From: DASSLY01 sp035689185 | GTDB lineage: Bacteria; Actinomycetota; Actinomycetes; Actinomycetales; Dermatophilaceae | Length of the DNA: 64,000 nt | Direction: 5' to 3' | NCBI GenBank assembly: GCA_035689185.1 | Contig: DASSLY010000078.1 | Span: 62,001 to 126,000 of the forward strand | Shown here: positions 17,035 to 26,639 of the stretch, in pieces | How positions within the stretch are numbered: position 1 is the stretch's first letter | Layout: every line of letters begins with the position of its first letter | Notes under the pieces: model-generated | The model's input: only the letters and a program-made list of their open reading frames with translations | Database searches by the model: none | Told to the model about the DNA's origin: nothing | Program-made: the position numbers and the translations under genes

Positions 17035-17772
17035 GTGACTGCACCGATCATCCAGATCCGCCGGGCAGCCGACCGCTTCCGTACCCCGACCGCGTGGGGC
17101 CAGTCACTGCACACGTTCTCGTTCGGCTCCCACTACGACCCGGACAACGTCTCCCACGGCGCACTGATGGCCAACAACGAGGAGCTGGTCGGGTCTGGAG
17201 CAGGCTTCGACCCGCATCCACACGCGGACGCGGAGATCATCACCTGGGTGCTGTCCGGGTCCTTGCTGCACACCGACTCCTTCGACCACGCCGGCATCGT
17301 CTATCCCGGGCTCGCGCAGCGGATGAGCGCCGGCTCCGGCATCGTGCACTCCGAGCGCAACGACGCCTACCGGGTGGACGCCAGCCAACCCCGGGTTCCG
17401 GTGCACTTCGTGCAGATGTGGGTACGGCCTGATGAGCCCGGCCTGCCGCCGTCCTACCAGCAGCGTGAGCTCGACCTCTCCGACCTGGACGGCGGCTGGG
17501 TGCCGGTGGCCTCGGGGAGTCGACCGGACGCCGCGGTGAGGCTGAACTCGGCCGGGTCCACGCTGTGGGCCGCTCGGCTGGAGCCCGGTGTCAGTCGGCT
17601 GCTGCCGCTGGCCCGGTTGAGCCACCTGTACCTGACCCGCGGGCAGCTGACGTGCGAGTCGGTGGGGCTGTTGACGGCCGGGGACTCGCTGCGGATCACC
17701 GGAGAGGCCGAGCTTCGACTGACCGGCGGCGGCGAGCCGGCCGAGGTGCTGGTGTGGGAGCTGAGGCCATGA
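17035..17772 (+). CDS. Pirin family protein
   Basis: A 245-residue bicupin. The N-terminal cupin has the metal-binding residues of pirins (FDPHPHADAEIITWVLSG, then HSERN). Members bind Fe and include quercetin-2,3-dioxygenases, but most bacterial pirins have no defined substrate. The C-terminal cupin is degenerate. The GTG start follows CATACT by seven bases (17022-17027), a probable leaderless arrangement. The stop overlaps the serB start in an ATGA. Confidence 0.9.
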   Translation: MTAPIIQIRRAADRFRTPTAWGQSLHTFSFGSHYDPDNVSHGALMANNEELVGSGAGFDPHPHADAEIITWVLSGSLLHTDSFDHAGIVYPGLAQRMSAGSGIVHSERNDAYRVDASQPRVPVHFVQMWVRPDEPGLPPSYQQRELDLSDLDGGWVPVASGSRPDAAVRLNSAGSTLWAARLEPGVSRLLPLARLSHLYLTRGQLTCESVGLLTAGDSLRITGEAELRLTGGGEPAEVLVWELRP

Positions 17773-18998
17773 CCGACCCGCTGACAACCTCCAACCCCGA
17801 CAGCCCGCTGCTTATCCGCGTGTCCGGCGCCGACCGTCCCTGGCTGACCCGGGACCTGCTGACGCTGCTGGGCGCTGCCGGTGCCGTGCTGGAGGACATG
17901 GAGCAGTTGGTGGTCAGGGAGCGACTGACCCTCGATGTGCTGGTCCGCCTCGGCGGTGCCGCCGACGGCGTCATCCGCGACATCTTGTACTGGGGCTTCA
18001 CCCATGATCTGAAAGTCGACTTCGAGCGGGTGGAGCCGCGGTCGAAGCGGGCCCAGCTCCGCCGACACGCCGTCACCGTGCTAGGTCCGAAGCTATCCCC
18101 CAGCACCCTCGCCGCCGTTGCCGACGCCATCGCTTCGACCGGCGGCAACATCGATCGTATCGTCCGGCTCGCCACCGAGCCGGTGACCGCATATGACCTG
18201 GTGGTGATCTCCGACGATGTGGCCGGGATGCGGCTGGCACTGGTCGAGGTCTCCCGCGCACACGGCATCGACATCGCCGTCCAGGTCAACGGACTGGAAC
18301 GACGCGCCAAGCGGCTGGTGGTGATGGACGTCGACTCGACGCTGATCCAAGACGAGGTTATCGAGCTGCTGGCGGACGAGGCGGACTGCGCCGCCGCGGT
18401 GGAGGCGATCACGGCCCGGGCGATGGCCGGTGAGCTGGACTTCGAGGCGTCGTTGCGGGAGCGGGTACGGCTGCTCAAGGGTCTCGACTCGAGCGCCATC
18501 GACCGGGTGCAGGCCCGGATTCGGCTCACGCCGGGCGCGCGTACCTTCGTCCGTACGCTGCGTCGGCTGGGATTTACGGTGGCCATCATCAGCGGCGGGT
18601 TCACGCCGTTCACCGACGCGCTGAAGTCCCAGCTGACACTGGACCATGCGTACGCCAACACCTTGGAGATCGTCGACGGCACGCTGACCGGCGAGGTCGT
18701 GGGGCCGGTGATCGACCGCGCCCGCAAAGCGGCGCTGCTCGCTGAGATCGCGGCGGCCGAGGGCGTCCCGCTGTCGCAGACGGTCGCGATCGGCGACGGC
18801 GCCAACGACTTGGACATGCTGGCGGCCGCTGGGCTCGGGATCGCGTTCAACGCCAAGCCGGTGGTTCGGCAGCAGGCGCACACCACGGTGTCGGTGCCGT
18901 ACCTGGACGCCATCTTGTTCATGCTCGGCATCCGCGGTGCCGACGTCGATCGGGCCGAGCCGGCCCCGAGCGGAGACTCGGCCGCAGCACGCTCCTGA
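17769..18998 (+). CDS. serB: Phosphoserine phosphatase with ACT domains
   Basis: A 409-residue SerB. The N-terminal half (about 12-175) holds two ACT-like domains for amino-acid control, as in mycobacterial SerB2; the C-terminal half is a HAD phosphatase. Seen: DVDST (187-191; nucleophile D187, acid D189), ISGGF, and the C-terminal GDGANDLDML. It makes serine from phosphoserine, the last step of serine synthesis. It is coupled to pirin by ATGA. A disordered acidic tail of about 20 residues follows the HAD domain. Confidence 0.95.
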   Translation: MTDPLTTSNPDSPLLIRVSGADRPWLTRDLLTLLGAAGAVLEDMEQLVVRERLTLDVLVRLGGAADGVIRDILYWGFTHDLKVDFERVEPRSKRAQLRRHAVTVLGPKLSPSTLAAVADAIASTGGNIDRIVRLATEPVTAYDLVVISDDVAGMRLALVEVSRAHGIDIAVQVNGLERRAKRLVVMDVDSTLIQDEVIELLADEADCAAAVEAITARAMAGELDFEASLRERVRLLKGLDSSAIDRVQARIRLTPGARTFVRTLRRLGFTVAIISGGFTPFTDALKSQLTLDHAYANTLEIVDGTLTGEVVGPVIDRARKAALLAEIAAAEGVPLSQTVAIGDGANDLDMLAAAGLGIAFNAKPVVRQQAHTTVSVPYLDAILFMLGIRGADVDRAEPAPSGDSAAARS

Positions 18999-19070
18999 CC
19001 CGGTCCGGACACGCTGACTGCGCGTCCCCACAATGGGAGCGATGAGGCTCTCACCGTTTGGAGGATCGGA

Positions 19071-19862
19071 ATGCGCATCGCGCTCGCGCAGATCATCAGC
19101 ACCCCGGACCCTGACCGTAACCTCGACCAGGTCGCCGAGCAGGTCGCCCGCGCGGCCCAGGAGGGGGTAGAGCTGGTGATCTTCCCGGAGGCGACCATGC
19201 GGTGCTTCGGGCGGTCGCTGATGGAGATCGCCGAAGCCGTCGACGGGCCGTGGGCCACCCGGGTTCGTCAGATCGCCGAGCGGCACGAGGTCGCGGTGAT
19301 AGCTGGCATGTTCACCCCGGCAGGCGACGGCCGAGTCCGCAACACGCTGCTGGTGGCGGGTACCGAGGTCGAGGCGCACTACGACAAGATCCATTTGTTC
19401 GACGCCTACGGCTTCCGCGAGTCCGACACCGTGGCGCCGGGGGTGGATCCGGTGGTGGTCAGGGTGGGAGACGTCTCGGTCGGCCTGACCACCTGTTATG
19501 ACGTACGGTTCCCCGGCCTGTTCACGCGGCTGGCCGCCGACGGAGCGCAGCTGACCTGCGTCTGCGCGTCGTGGGGAGCCGGACCGGGCAAGGTGGAGCA
19601 GTGGAAGCTGCTCTGTCGTGCCCGAGCGCTCGACGCCACCACGTTCGTCGCCGCCTGCGGCCAGGCGGACCCGGCCGCCAACGGTGTTGCTTTCTCCAGC
19701 GGGTCGCCGACCGGCGTCGGATACAGCGCGGTGATCTCCCCTGAGGGCGAGGTTCTGGCAGGGCTGGGCCCCGACCCGGGCCAACTGATCGTCGACGTTG
19801 ACCTGTCGGCTCTCGACCGGGTGCGACGAACCCTCCCGGTGCTTGCCAACCGGAGGTTCTGA
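19071..19862 (+). CDS. Nitrilase-superfamily amidohydrolase
   Basis: A 263-residue carbon-nitrogen hydrolase with the full catalytic triad: E40 in VIFPEAT, K106 in YDKIHLFD, and C142 in TTCYDVRFP. Sequence and length fit the Nit/omega-amidase branch, which repairs deaminated glutathione or hydrolyses alpha-keto amides. The substrate cannot be told from sequence. GGAGG precedes the ATG. It stands alone, 72 bases after serB and 129 before adnA. Confidence 0.92.
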   Translation: MRIALAQIISTPDPDRNLDQVAEQVARAAQEGVELVIFPEATMRCFGRSLMEIAEAVDGPWATRVRQIAERHEVAVIAGMFTPAGDGRVRNTLLVAGTEVEAHYDKIHLFDAYGFRESDTVAPGVDPVVVRVGDVSVGLTTCYDVRFPGLFTRLAADGAQLTCVCASWGAGPGKVEQWKLLCRARALDATTFVAACGQADPAANGVAFSSGSPTGVGYSAVISPEGEVLAGLGPDPGQLIVDVDLSALDRVRRTLPVLANRRF

Positions 19863-19991
19863 CTCCGACGACGATGAGAAGATGGCCGGACCGGCCCGAT
19901 CCGTCGCGGATGAGCGCGGTCTGTCAGTGGGCTCTGGTCCAATAGTCGCCAGTCCGCGGCACAGCCGACCTCGCGTTCAGGAAGTTCCCGC

Positions 19992-22900
19992 ATGTACCAG
20001 CTCGTGATGACCCCGCAGGCGCTCGTGGAGGCGCCTGTGCTGGATGTGTTCCAGCAAGCCGTCGTGGACCATGCGTCCGGGCCGTTGCTGGTGCTGGCCG
20101 GCCCGGGAACCGGCAAGACGACCACCCTGGTGGAGTGCGTTGTCGACCGAATCGAGAGACGCGGCGCACGCCCGGAGTCGATCCTGGTGCTGACCTTCTC
20201 CCGTAAGGCCGCGGCCGATCTCCGGAAGCGGATCACCGCCCGGCTCGGACGTTCGGTGGTGACGCCGATGGCGATGACCTTCCATGCGTTCTGCTACGCG
20301 ATGGTACGGCGGTTCTCCGACCTCGAGCCGTATGCTGCGCCGATCCGGCTGCTGACCGCGCCCGAACAGGAGTTTCGGGTGCGAGAGACGTTGGAGGGCA
20401 GCCGGGAGACCGGTCTGGCTGACTGGCCGGCCTCGCTCGATCGAGCGTTCCCCACCCGCGCGTTCGCCTCGGAGGTGCGGGCCGTCCTGGCCAAGGCCCG
20501 CCAGCTCGGAATGGATCCTGAGGATCTGGTTGAGGCCGGCGAGGCATCGGGCCGGCCGGAGTGGGTCAGCGTGGGTCAGTTCTTCGACGAGTACCTCGAC
20601 ATCTTGGACGCGGAGCAGGTGATGGACTACGCCGAGCTGGTGCATCGGTGCCGGATCTTGCTGACTGACCCTGAGATCCGGAACACTCTGCGACGCGAGA
20701 TCGGATCGGTTCTCGTCGATGAGTACCAAGACACCGACCCCTCGCAGGTTCGTCTGCTGCTGGCGATCGCGGGCGACGGGCGCGATGTGGTGGCCGTCGG
20801 TGACCCCGACCAGTCCATCTACGGCTTCCGCGGTGCCGAGGCTCGGGGGATTCTCGACTTTCCCGATGTGTTCCGCACCGCGGGCGGTGCCCGCGCGCCG
20901 GTGGTCGCGTTGGGACTGACCCGTCGCTTCGGTTCGAACCTGCTGACCGCCAGCCGAAGCGTTGCCAGCCGGCTCGCCGTACCCCGCGCCTTGCCCGCGG
21001 ACGTGTTCGGTCGATTCCGACGACCGGACGTGGCCCCGGGAGTCCCGAAGGGAAAGGTGGAGGCATTCACCTGCGCGAGTGAGGGAGCCGAGGCCGAGCA
21101 CATCGCCGAAATCCTTCGCTGCGCCCACCTGCGCGACGGGCTGGCCTGGTCCGAGATGGCGGTGCTGGTCAGATCCGGTCGGCGCACCATTCCCGCTCTG
21201 AGCCGGGCCCTGACCAGCGCCGGCGTGCCGGTCGAGGTTGCGGGCGACGAGATCCCGCTGTCCAGCGAGCTGGCGGTCCGGCCGCTGCTACTGGGACTGC
21301 AGGTTGCCTCGCGGAGCCGGATGCTCAGCCCCGACGAGTGCTCAGCGCTGCTGATGTCGCCGCTCGGCGGGCTCGACAGCATGGCCGTTCGCCGCCTCGG
21401 TCGGGCCCTGCGCGAAGCCGAACGAGCCGAGCTCGCCGGTGTGGGTCTGCCCCGGCTGTCGGCTGAGCTGATCGCCGAAGCTGTGGGTCATCCGGAGCGG
21501 CTGGAGGAGTGTCCGCAGACAGCCGAGATAGCCGCAGCCCGCGATCTGGCGGACCTGCTCGCTCGTGCCGAGGAGGCCATCGCCGGTGGGGCGACGGCGG
21601 AGGAGGTCCTCTGGCTGCTGTGGTCGGGAACGAACTGGCCTCAGCGGCTGCAGCATGAGGCAGGCTCCAGCGGCGAAGCTGCCCGCAGGGCGAACCGTGA
21701 CCTTGACGCCGTCTGCGCCCTGTTCGACATCGCCGCCCGCTCAGAGGAGGTCTCCGGTCTGCGCGGAGTGACCGGTTTCCTGGCCGAGGTGGAGGCACAG
21801 CAGATCCCGGCGGACACCCTCCGAGAGGCAGACCTGCGAGGTTCAGCGGTACGTGTGCTGACAGCGCACCGCGCGAAAGGCCTGGAATGGGAGCTTGTGG
21901 TGGTGGCCGGGGTGCAGGAGGGCAGCTGGCCCGATGTTCGCCGGCGCGGCTCGCTGCTGGAGCCGGATCGGCTGAGTCGTCGCGGGCTGGCCGAGCTGAC
22001 GCCGACAGCGAGCCGGATTGCGGAGGAGCGGCGGCTGTTCTATGTGGCCTGCACCCGGGCGCGGTCTCGCTTGGTGGTGACCGCTGTCTCGGGTACGGAG
22101 GGCGAGGGTGACCAGCCGTCGCGGTTCCTGGCCGAGCTGCGAGTCCCGATCCGGCCGCTGACCGGTCGTCCGCGCCGGCCACTGTCGCTGGCGGCGCTGG
22201 TGGGGGAGCTGCGCAGCGTCAGCACGGATCCGGAGATGCCTCCGAGCGTCCGGGAGCAGGCCGCGATCCGGTTGGCTCGGCTCGCCGACGCGATCGATGA
22301 CGAGGGCCGCCCGCTGGTAGCGGCGGCCGACCCCGACCGCTGGTGGGGAATGCGCCACCTGAGCGCTGCTCCCGGGCCAGTCGTTGCACCGGAGATACCC
22401 GTTCCGCTGTCCGGCAGCCAGTTGGCGAACGTGCTGGCCTGTCCGCGACAGTGGTTCCTGGCGCGCAAGGCCCAGGGTGAGTCCGCTCGTAACGCCGCCG
22501 CCAGCTTCGGATCAGTCGTGCACGTGCTGGCCGAGCACGGCGCCCGGGACGACGCCGACCTGGACCGGCTCTCCGACCACCTGGAGGCGGTGTGGGACCA
22601 GCTCGACTTCGACGCGAAGTGGCTCTCGGCGGTGGAGCGGATCGAGGCAGAGTCAGCCCTGGAGCGGTTCGTCACCTGGCAGGAGGCGCGGGCCGATCGG
22701 ACCCTGCTGGGTACTGAGGTGCCGTTCGAGACCGACATCGACCTGGGCAGCGAGCGGGTGCATCTGACCGGGACGGCAGACCGGGTGGAGCGCGATCGCG
22801 AGGGCAGGGTGACCATCGTTGACTTCAAGACCTCCCGGGCGGCACCGGCGAGCACGGACGTCGCGGTCCAAGATCAGCTTGGGGTCTATCAGCTGGCCGT

Positions 22901-23231
22901 CCAAGCCGGCGCGTTCGCGGCCGTCGCCGGTCAGGACGCTCGCCCGGGCGGTGCGGAGCTGGTCTACCTCAGGCTGCCGGACGGACCGGGGAGCTTTCCG
23001 CGGGTCTTCTACCAACCGTCGCTCGACGACGTGCCCTTCCCCGTCCTGGACACCGCGCCGGCGTCCGGCGACACGCGGCTGCAGCCCACGTGGGTGCACC
23101 GGCGGCTTGCCCAGGCGGCCGACGTGATCCGGCGTGAGGACTTCTCGGCGAGGGTGGGAACTCAGTGCCGGTACTGCGCCTTCCGTACCAGCTGCCCGGC
23201 CCAGGCTTCAGGTCGGCAGGTGGTCGAGTGA
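19992..23231 (+). CDS. adnA: AdnA subunit of the AdnAB helicase-nuclease
   Basis: A 1079-residue protein: an N-terminal UvrD/Rep (SF1A) motor and a C-terminal PD-(D/E)XK nuclease. Seen: Walker A AGPGTGKT (36-43), motif II VLVDEYQDTDPSQ, motif VI region VACTRARSRLVVTA, nuclease IVDFKT, and an iron-sulfur arrangement with a Cys in VLACPRQWF plus C-x2-C-x5-C (CRYCAFRTSC) at the C-terminus. With AdnB it resects DNA double-strand ends for recombination in actinobacteria. AGGAAG precedes the ATG. The stop overlaps the adnB start (GTGA). Confidence 0.93.
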   Translation: MYQLVMTPQALVEAPVLDVFQQAVVDHASGPLLVLAGPGTGKTTTLVECVVDRIERRGARPESILVLTFSRKAAADLRKRITARLGRSVVTPMAMTFHAFCYAMVRRFSDLEPYAAPIRLLTAPEQEFRVRETLEGSRETGLADWPASLDRAFPTRAFASEVRAVLAKARQLGMDPEDLVEAGEASGRPEWVSVGQFFDEYLDILDAEQVMDYAELVHRCRILLTDPEIRNTLRREIGSVLVDEYQDTDPSQVRLLLAIAGDGRDVVAVGDPDQSIYGFRGAEARGILDFPDVFRTAGGARAPVVALGLTRRFGSNLLTASRSVASRLAVPRALPADVFGRFRRPDVAPGVPKGKVEAFTCASEGAEAEHIAEILRCAHLRDGLAWSEMAVLVRSGRRTIPALSRALTSAGVPVEVAGDEIPLSSELAVRPLLLGLQVASRSRMLSPDECSALLMSPLGGLDSMAVRRLGRALREAERAELAGVGLPRLSAELIAEAVGHPERLEECPQTAEIAAARDLADLLARAEEAIAGGATAEEVLWLLWSGTNWPQRLQHEAGSSGEAARRANRDLDAVCALFDIAARSEEVSGLRGVTGFLAEVEAQQIPADTLREADLRGSAVRVLTAHRAKGLEWELVVVAGVQEGSWPDVRRRGSLLEPDRLSRRGLAELTPTASRIAEERRLFYVACTRARSRLVVTAVSGTEGEGDQPSRFLAELRVPIRPLTGRPRRPLSLAALVGELRSVSTDPEMPPSVREQAAIRLARLADAIDDEGRPLVAAADPDRWWGMRHLSAAPGPVVAPEIPVPLSGSQLANVLACPRQWFLARKAQGESARNAAASFGSVVHVLAEHGARDDADLDRLSDHLEAVWDQLDFDAKWLSAVERIEAESALERFVTWQEARADRTLLGTEVPFETDIDLGSERVHLTGTADRVERDREGRVTIVDFKTSRAAPASTDVAVQDQLGVYQLAVQAGAFAAVAGQDARPGGAELVYLRLPDGPGSFPRVFYQPSLDDVPFPVLDTAPASGDTRLQPTWVHRRLAQAADVIRREDFSARVGTQCRYCAFRTSCPAQASGRQVVE

Positions 23232-26200
23232 CCGTCCACACCCTGAATCCGCCGTCGCCCACCCGGCGGCTCCGGGACGCCGACGACCTCATCGACGCAT
23301 TGGGCGTCCCGTTCTCCGATCAGCAATTGGCGGCGATCACCGCACCGCTGGAACCGGGCGTGATCATCGCCGGCGCCGGCTCAGGCAAGACGACAGTGAT
23401 GGCCGCCCGGGTGGTCTGGCTGGTGGGCATCGGCGCCGCACGGCCCGAGGAGGTGCTGGGACTCACGTTCACCAGGAAGGCCGCGGCGGAGCTGTCACAG
23501 CGCGTCCGGGCAGCGCTGCTGAGGGCCGGGGTGATCAGCGACCGGGGCGTGGATGAAGCCGGTGAGCAGCTGATCATGACATACGACGCGTTCGCCGCCA
23601 GGCTGGTGTCCGAGCACGGGCTGCGGCTCGGTTTCGAGGCAGACCCGACCATGATCAGCGGCGCGACCCGCTATCGCCTGGCGTCGCGGGTGGTCAGGTC
23701 CGCGGCCGGGCCGTTTGAGTTTCTCTCCCGCCTGCGGCCCGGGACGGTGACCGAGCGGGTGCTCAAGCTGGACTCCGACCTCCAGCAGCATCTGGTGGAT
23801 CCCGGTGATCTGGACAGTCATGCCCGCGACTTCCTGACCAGCCTGCATTCCGCCCCGCTCAACAACCGGGGCAACGTCTACGCCGATGTGAAGAGGGCCA
23901 TCGCCGTCACCCAGGAGCGGCTCGAGCTTGCCAGCCTGGTAGTTGACTATCAGCGGCTGAAGCAGCGACTCGGCCTGGTGGAGTTCGCCGACCAGATGGC
24001 GATTGCCGCCCGACTGGCCGTCGAGGTGCCTGAGGTGTCGACGGTCCTCCGGTCAGCCTTCCGGGTGGTGCTGCTGGACGAGTACCAGGACACCTCCGCC
24101 GCGCAGGCCATTCTGCTGCGCGGGCTTTTCTCCGGCCACACTCCGAGCCAAGGCCTGGGACACCCCGTCACCGCGGTGGGCGACCCGTTCCAGGCTATCT
24201 ACGGCTGGCGCGGCGCTGCCGCAAGCAACATCTTGCAGTTCGCCGACGACTTCCGAGCCGCCGACGGCAGGACCAGCCGTCGCTTTCCTCTGACCATCAA
24301 CCGCCGCAGCGGGCAAACCATCCTCGACGTGGCCAACGTCCTCAGCCGGCCGCTCCGGACCGGTCAAGCCGCGCTGCTGCCTGGCGACAGCGCGGACGGA
24401 CTTGGGCTGCTGCAGGCACCTGCCAGCGCGGGCCCGGCAAGGGTCTGGTCGGCGACATTCGAGACCTGGGACGACGAGGTGCGCTGGATCTGTGATCAGA
24501 TCCTGTCCATCCGCAGCGATGGGGCTGTCACTCGTTGGGCCGACATCGCTGTGCTCAGCCGACGCAACGCCGACATCGGGTCGCTCTACGCCGAACTCAC
24601 CGCGCGTGACATACCGGTCGAGATCGTCGGCCTCGGCGGGCTGCTCACACTGCCCGAGGTGATGGACGTGACCTCGACCCTTCGACTGATCGACGATGTG
24701 ACGGCCAACCCGGACCTGGTCCGGCTGCTGGCCGGACCGCGGTGGCGGGTCGGGCCTCGTGACCTGGCACTGCTGGGCCGACGTGCCCGGGAGTTGGCAC
24801 ACCACCACGATCCCGATCCCGGCGACGCCTCCGCCGACCGGTTGCTCACTGCGCTGGAAGGGGCGGTGGCCGATGTCGACCCCACGGAGGTGGTGTGCCT
24901 GCTGGACGCGTTGGAGAGTCCCGGTGCGGCCCCCTACTCGGAGGAGGGGTTGGACCGCTTCGCCATGCTCGCCGGGGAGCTCGGCTATCTACGGCGGCAC
25001 TGCGAGGAGCCTCTGCTGGACCTGACCCGGCGGGTGATCGGCACCCTAGGGCTGGATGTCGAGCTGATGGCCACGCCCGAGTTCCTGCGAACCGCCCGTC
25101 GAGACCAGCTCGGCACCTTCGTCGACGCGGTCGCCGAATACGTCGATGTCGACGGTGACGCCTCGCTGACGGGACTGCTGGCCTACCTGCAAGCCGAGAT
25201 CGACCAGGGCAACGGACTGGATCAGGCCGTGCCGTCGGACCGTGAGGCGGTCAAGCTGCTCACTGTGCACAAGGCCAAGGGCCTTGAGTGGGAGGCGGTG
25301 TTCTTGCCGGCGCTGATGAAGGGCATCTTCCCGAGCGATCGGGTGACTGACAACTGGGTCACCAACGCTGCCGTGCTGCCCGCCGACCTGCGTGGGGACG
25401 CCGAGTCGGTGCCCCAGCTGGCCGACGCGACGAGCGCGGCGATGGCTGACTTCAAGCGGCAGCTGAGCGGACAGCAGCTGTTGGCGGAGGACCGCCTGGC
25501 CTATGTCGCCGCCACCCGAGCCCGGCAGCTGCTCGTCGGCACCGGCCACTGGTGGCGTTCAGAGCTGGTGAACCCGCGGACGCCGTCCAGCTACCTCACC
25601 GCGATCGAGTCCGAGGCACAGCGACAGGGAAGGGTGTTGGCGGCTGCACCGCCACCCGCAGGGGTCAACCCGCTGATTGTCGACAGTGCGCCACGGGCGT
25701 GGCCACAACCGCTCGACCCCGATGCGTCGGCACGGAGGCAGCATGCCGCCCGGTCCGTCAGCGTGGCGCGTCGCCGATACCGCACGACCGGGAGCCACGA
25801 GCCGCCGAGCGGTGAGAGCGAGCAGCTGCTGCTCGACGGGGAGGAGCTGGTGGCCTCCTGGGACGCCGACATCGAGCGGCTGCTGGCGGAGTCGCGGGAG
25901 TCGCGGCGGGTACACCTACTTGTGCCTCTACCCGACAGCCTGTCCGCGTCTGACATGTTGCGGCTCAACCGAGATGCCGCCGCCTTCGCCACCGGACTCG
26001 CTCGCCCCATGCCACAGCCACCTGCGCCCGCAGCGCGCTTCGGTACCCGGTTTCACTCGTGGGTGGAGCGGCACTTCTCGGCGGGTCTGTCCAACGGTGG
26101 CATTGGTCAGCAGCCGCTGATCGATCCCGACGACCTGCCCGACCGCGCCGACGCCGGCAGCCGGGATGAGGCCGAGCTTCGGCAGCTGTGCGAGCGGTTC

Positions 26201-26557
26201 GCCGCCGGACGGTTGGGCAGCACCGTGCCCTACGCCTTGGAAGCGCCGGTCAGCCTGCTGGTGGCCGGCCGTCTGATCCGCGGCCGAATCGACGCGGTTT
26301 ACGACGTGCGTGGCAGGCGGGGCTCCGACGATGGAGACTACGACTATCGGGTCGTGGACTGGAAGACGACCCACGGCCAAGCCGACTCCTTGCAGCTGTC
26401 GATCTACCGGCTGGCATGGGCCGAGGTGTGCGGCATCGACGTGAGCCGAGTGGATGCCGGCTTCTACTACGTGCGTACGGACCGGCTGGTACGTCCCGAT
26501 GACCTGCTGGACCGCCCGGCGATCGAGGCGATGCTGCAGCTCCGTCCGGGTGAATGA
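23228..26557 (+). CDS. adnB: AdnB subunit of the AdnAB helicase-nuclease
   Basis: A 1109-residue partner of AdnA with the same plan: SF1A motor with Walker A AGAGSGKT, motif II VLLDEYQDTSAAQ, motif VI AATRARQLLVG, and a C-terminal nuclease with VVDWKTTHGQADSLQLSIYR. It lacks the Cys cluster of AdnA, as expected. In mycobacteria AdnB is the leading motor and both subunits cut DNA. The GTG at 23228 is chosen because it overlaps the adnA stop; frames further upstream lie inside adnA. Confidence 0.93.
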   Translation: MTVHTLNPPSPTRRLRDADDLIDALGVPFSDQQLAAITAPLEPGVIIAGAGSGKTTVMAARVVWLVGIGAARPEEVLGLTFTRKAAAELSQRVRAALLRAGVISDRGVDEAGEQLIMTYDAFAARLVSEHGLRLGFEADPTMISGATRYRLASRVVRSAAGPFEFLSRLRPGTVTERVLKLDSDLQQHLVDPGDLDSHARDFLTSLHSAPLNNRGNVYADVKRAIAVTQERLELASLVVDYQRLKQRLGLVEFADQMAIAARLAVEVPEVSTVLRSAFRVVLLDEYQDTSAAQAILLRGLFSGHTPSQGLGHPVTAVGDPFQAIYGWRGAAASNILQFADDFRAADGRTSRRFPLTINRRSGQTILDVANVLSRPLRTGQAALLPGDSADGLGLLQAPASAGPARVWSATFETWDDEVRWICDQILSIRSDGAVTRWADIAVLSRRNADIGSLYAELTARDIPVEIVGLGGLLTLPEVMDVTSTLRLIDDVTANPDLVRLLAGPRWRVGPRDLALLGRRARELAHHHDPDPGDASADRLLTALEGAVADVDPTEVVCLLDALESPGAAPYSEEGLDRFAMLAGELGYLRRHCEEPLLDLTRRVIGTLGLDVELMATPEFLRTARRDQLGTFVDAVAEYVDVDGDASLTGLLAYLQAEIDQGNGLDQAVPSDREAVKLLTVHKAKGLEWEAVFLPALMKGIFPSDRVTDNWVTNAAVLPADLRGDAESVPQLADATSAAMADFKRQLSGQQLLAEDRLAYVAATRARQLLVGTGHWWRSELVNPRTPSSYLTAIESEAQRQGRVLAAAPPPAGVNPLIVDSAPRAWPQPLDPDASARRQHAARSVSVARRRYRTTGSHEPPSGESEQLLLDGEELVASWDADIERLLAESRESRRVHLLVPLPDSLSASDMLRLNRDAAAFATGLARPMPQPPAPAARFGTRFHSWVERHFSAGLSNGGIGQQPLIDPDDLPDRADAGSRDEAELRQLCERFAAGRLGSTVPYALEAPVSLLVAGRLIRGRIDAVYDVRGRRGSDDGDYDYRVVDWKTTHGQADSLQLSIYRLAWAEVCGIDVSRVDAGFYYVRTDRLVRPDDLLDRPAIEAMLQLRPGE

Positions 26558-26624
26558 CCTGGTGGAGCGCGCTGCTCCGAGTTCGCCAGCGCATGCGCGG
26601 ACCGGCACCCGCCAGCAGGCGCAC

Positions 26625-26639
26625 TAGGCTGATCGGGTG
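26625..26639 (+). promoter_or_regulatory. Leaderless promoter of nudC
   Basis: TAGGCT, six bases (GATCGG), GTG start. No ribosome-binding site lies in between. Confidence 0.55.

Noticed and set aside
17004..17114. Longer N-terminus for the DUF427 gene
   Set aside because: The extra residues are basic and hydrophobic without family similarity, and they run through the pirin promoter and start.
18093..19784. A 563-codon minus-strand open frame opposite serB and the nitrilase gene
   Set aside because: It is the antisense shadow of two complete, recognisable enzymes; composition is Arg/Gly/His/Gln-rich and no family is seen. High G+C makes long antisense frames common.
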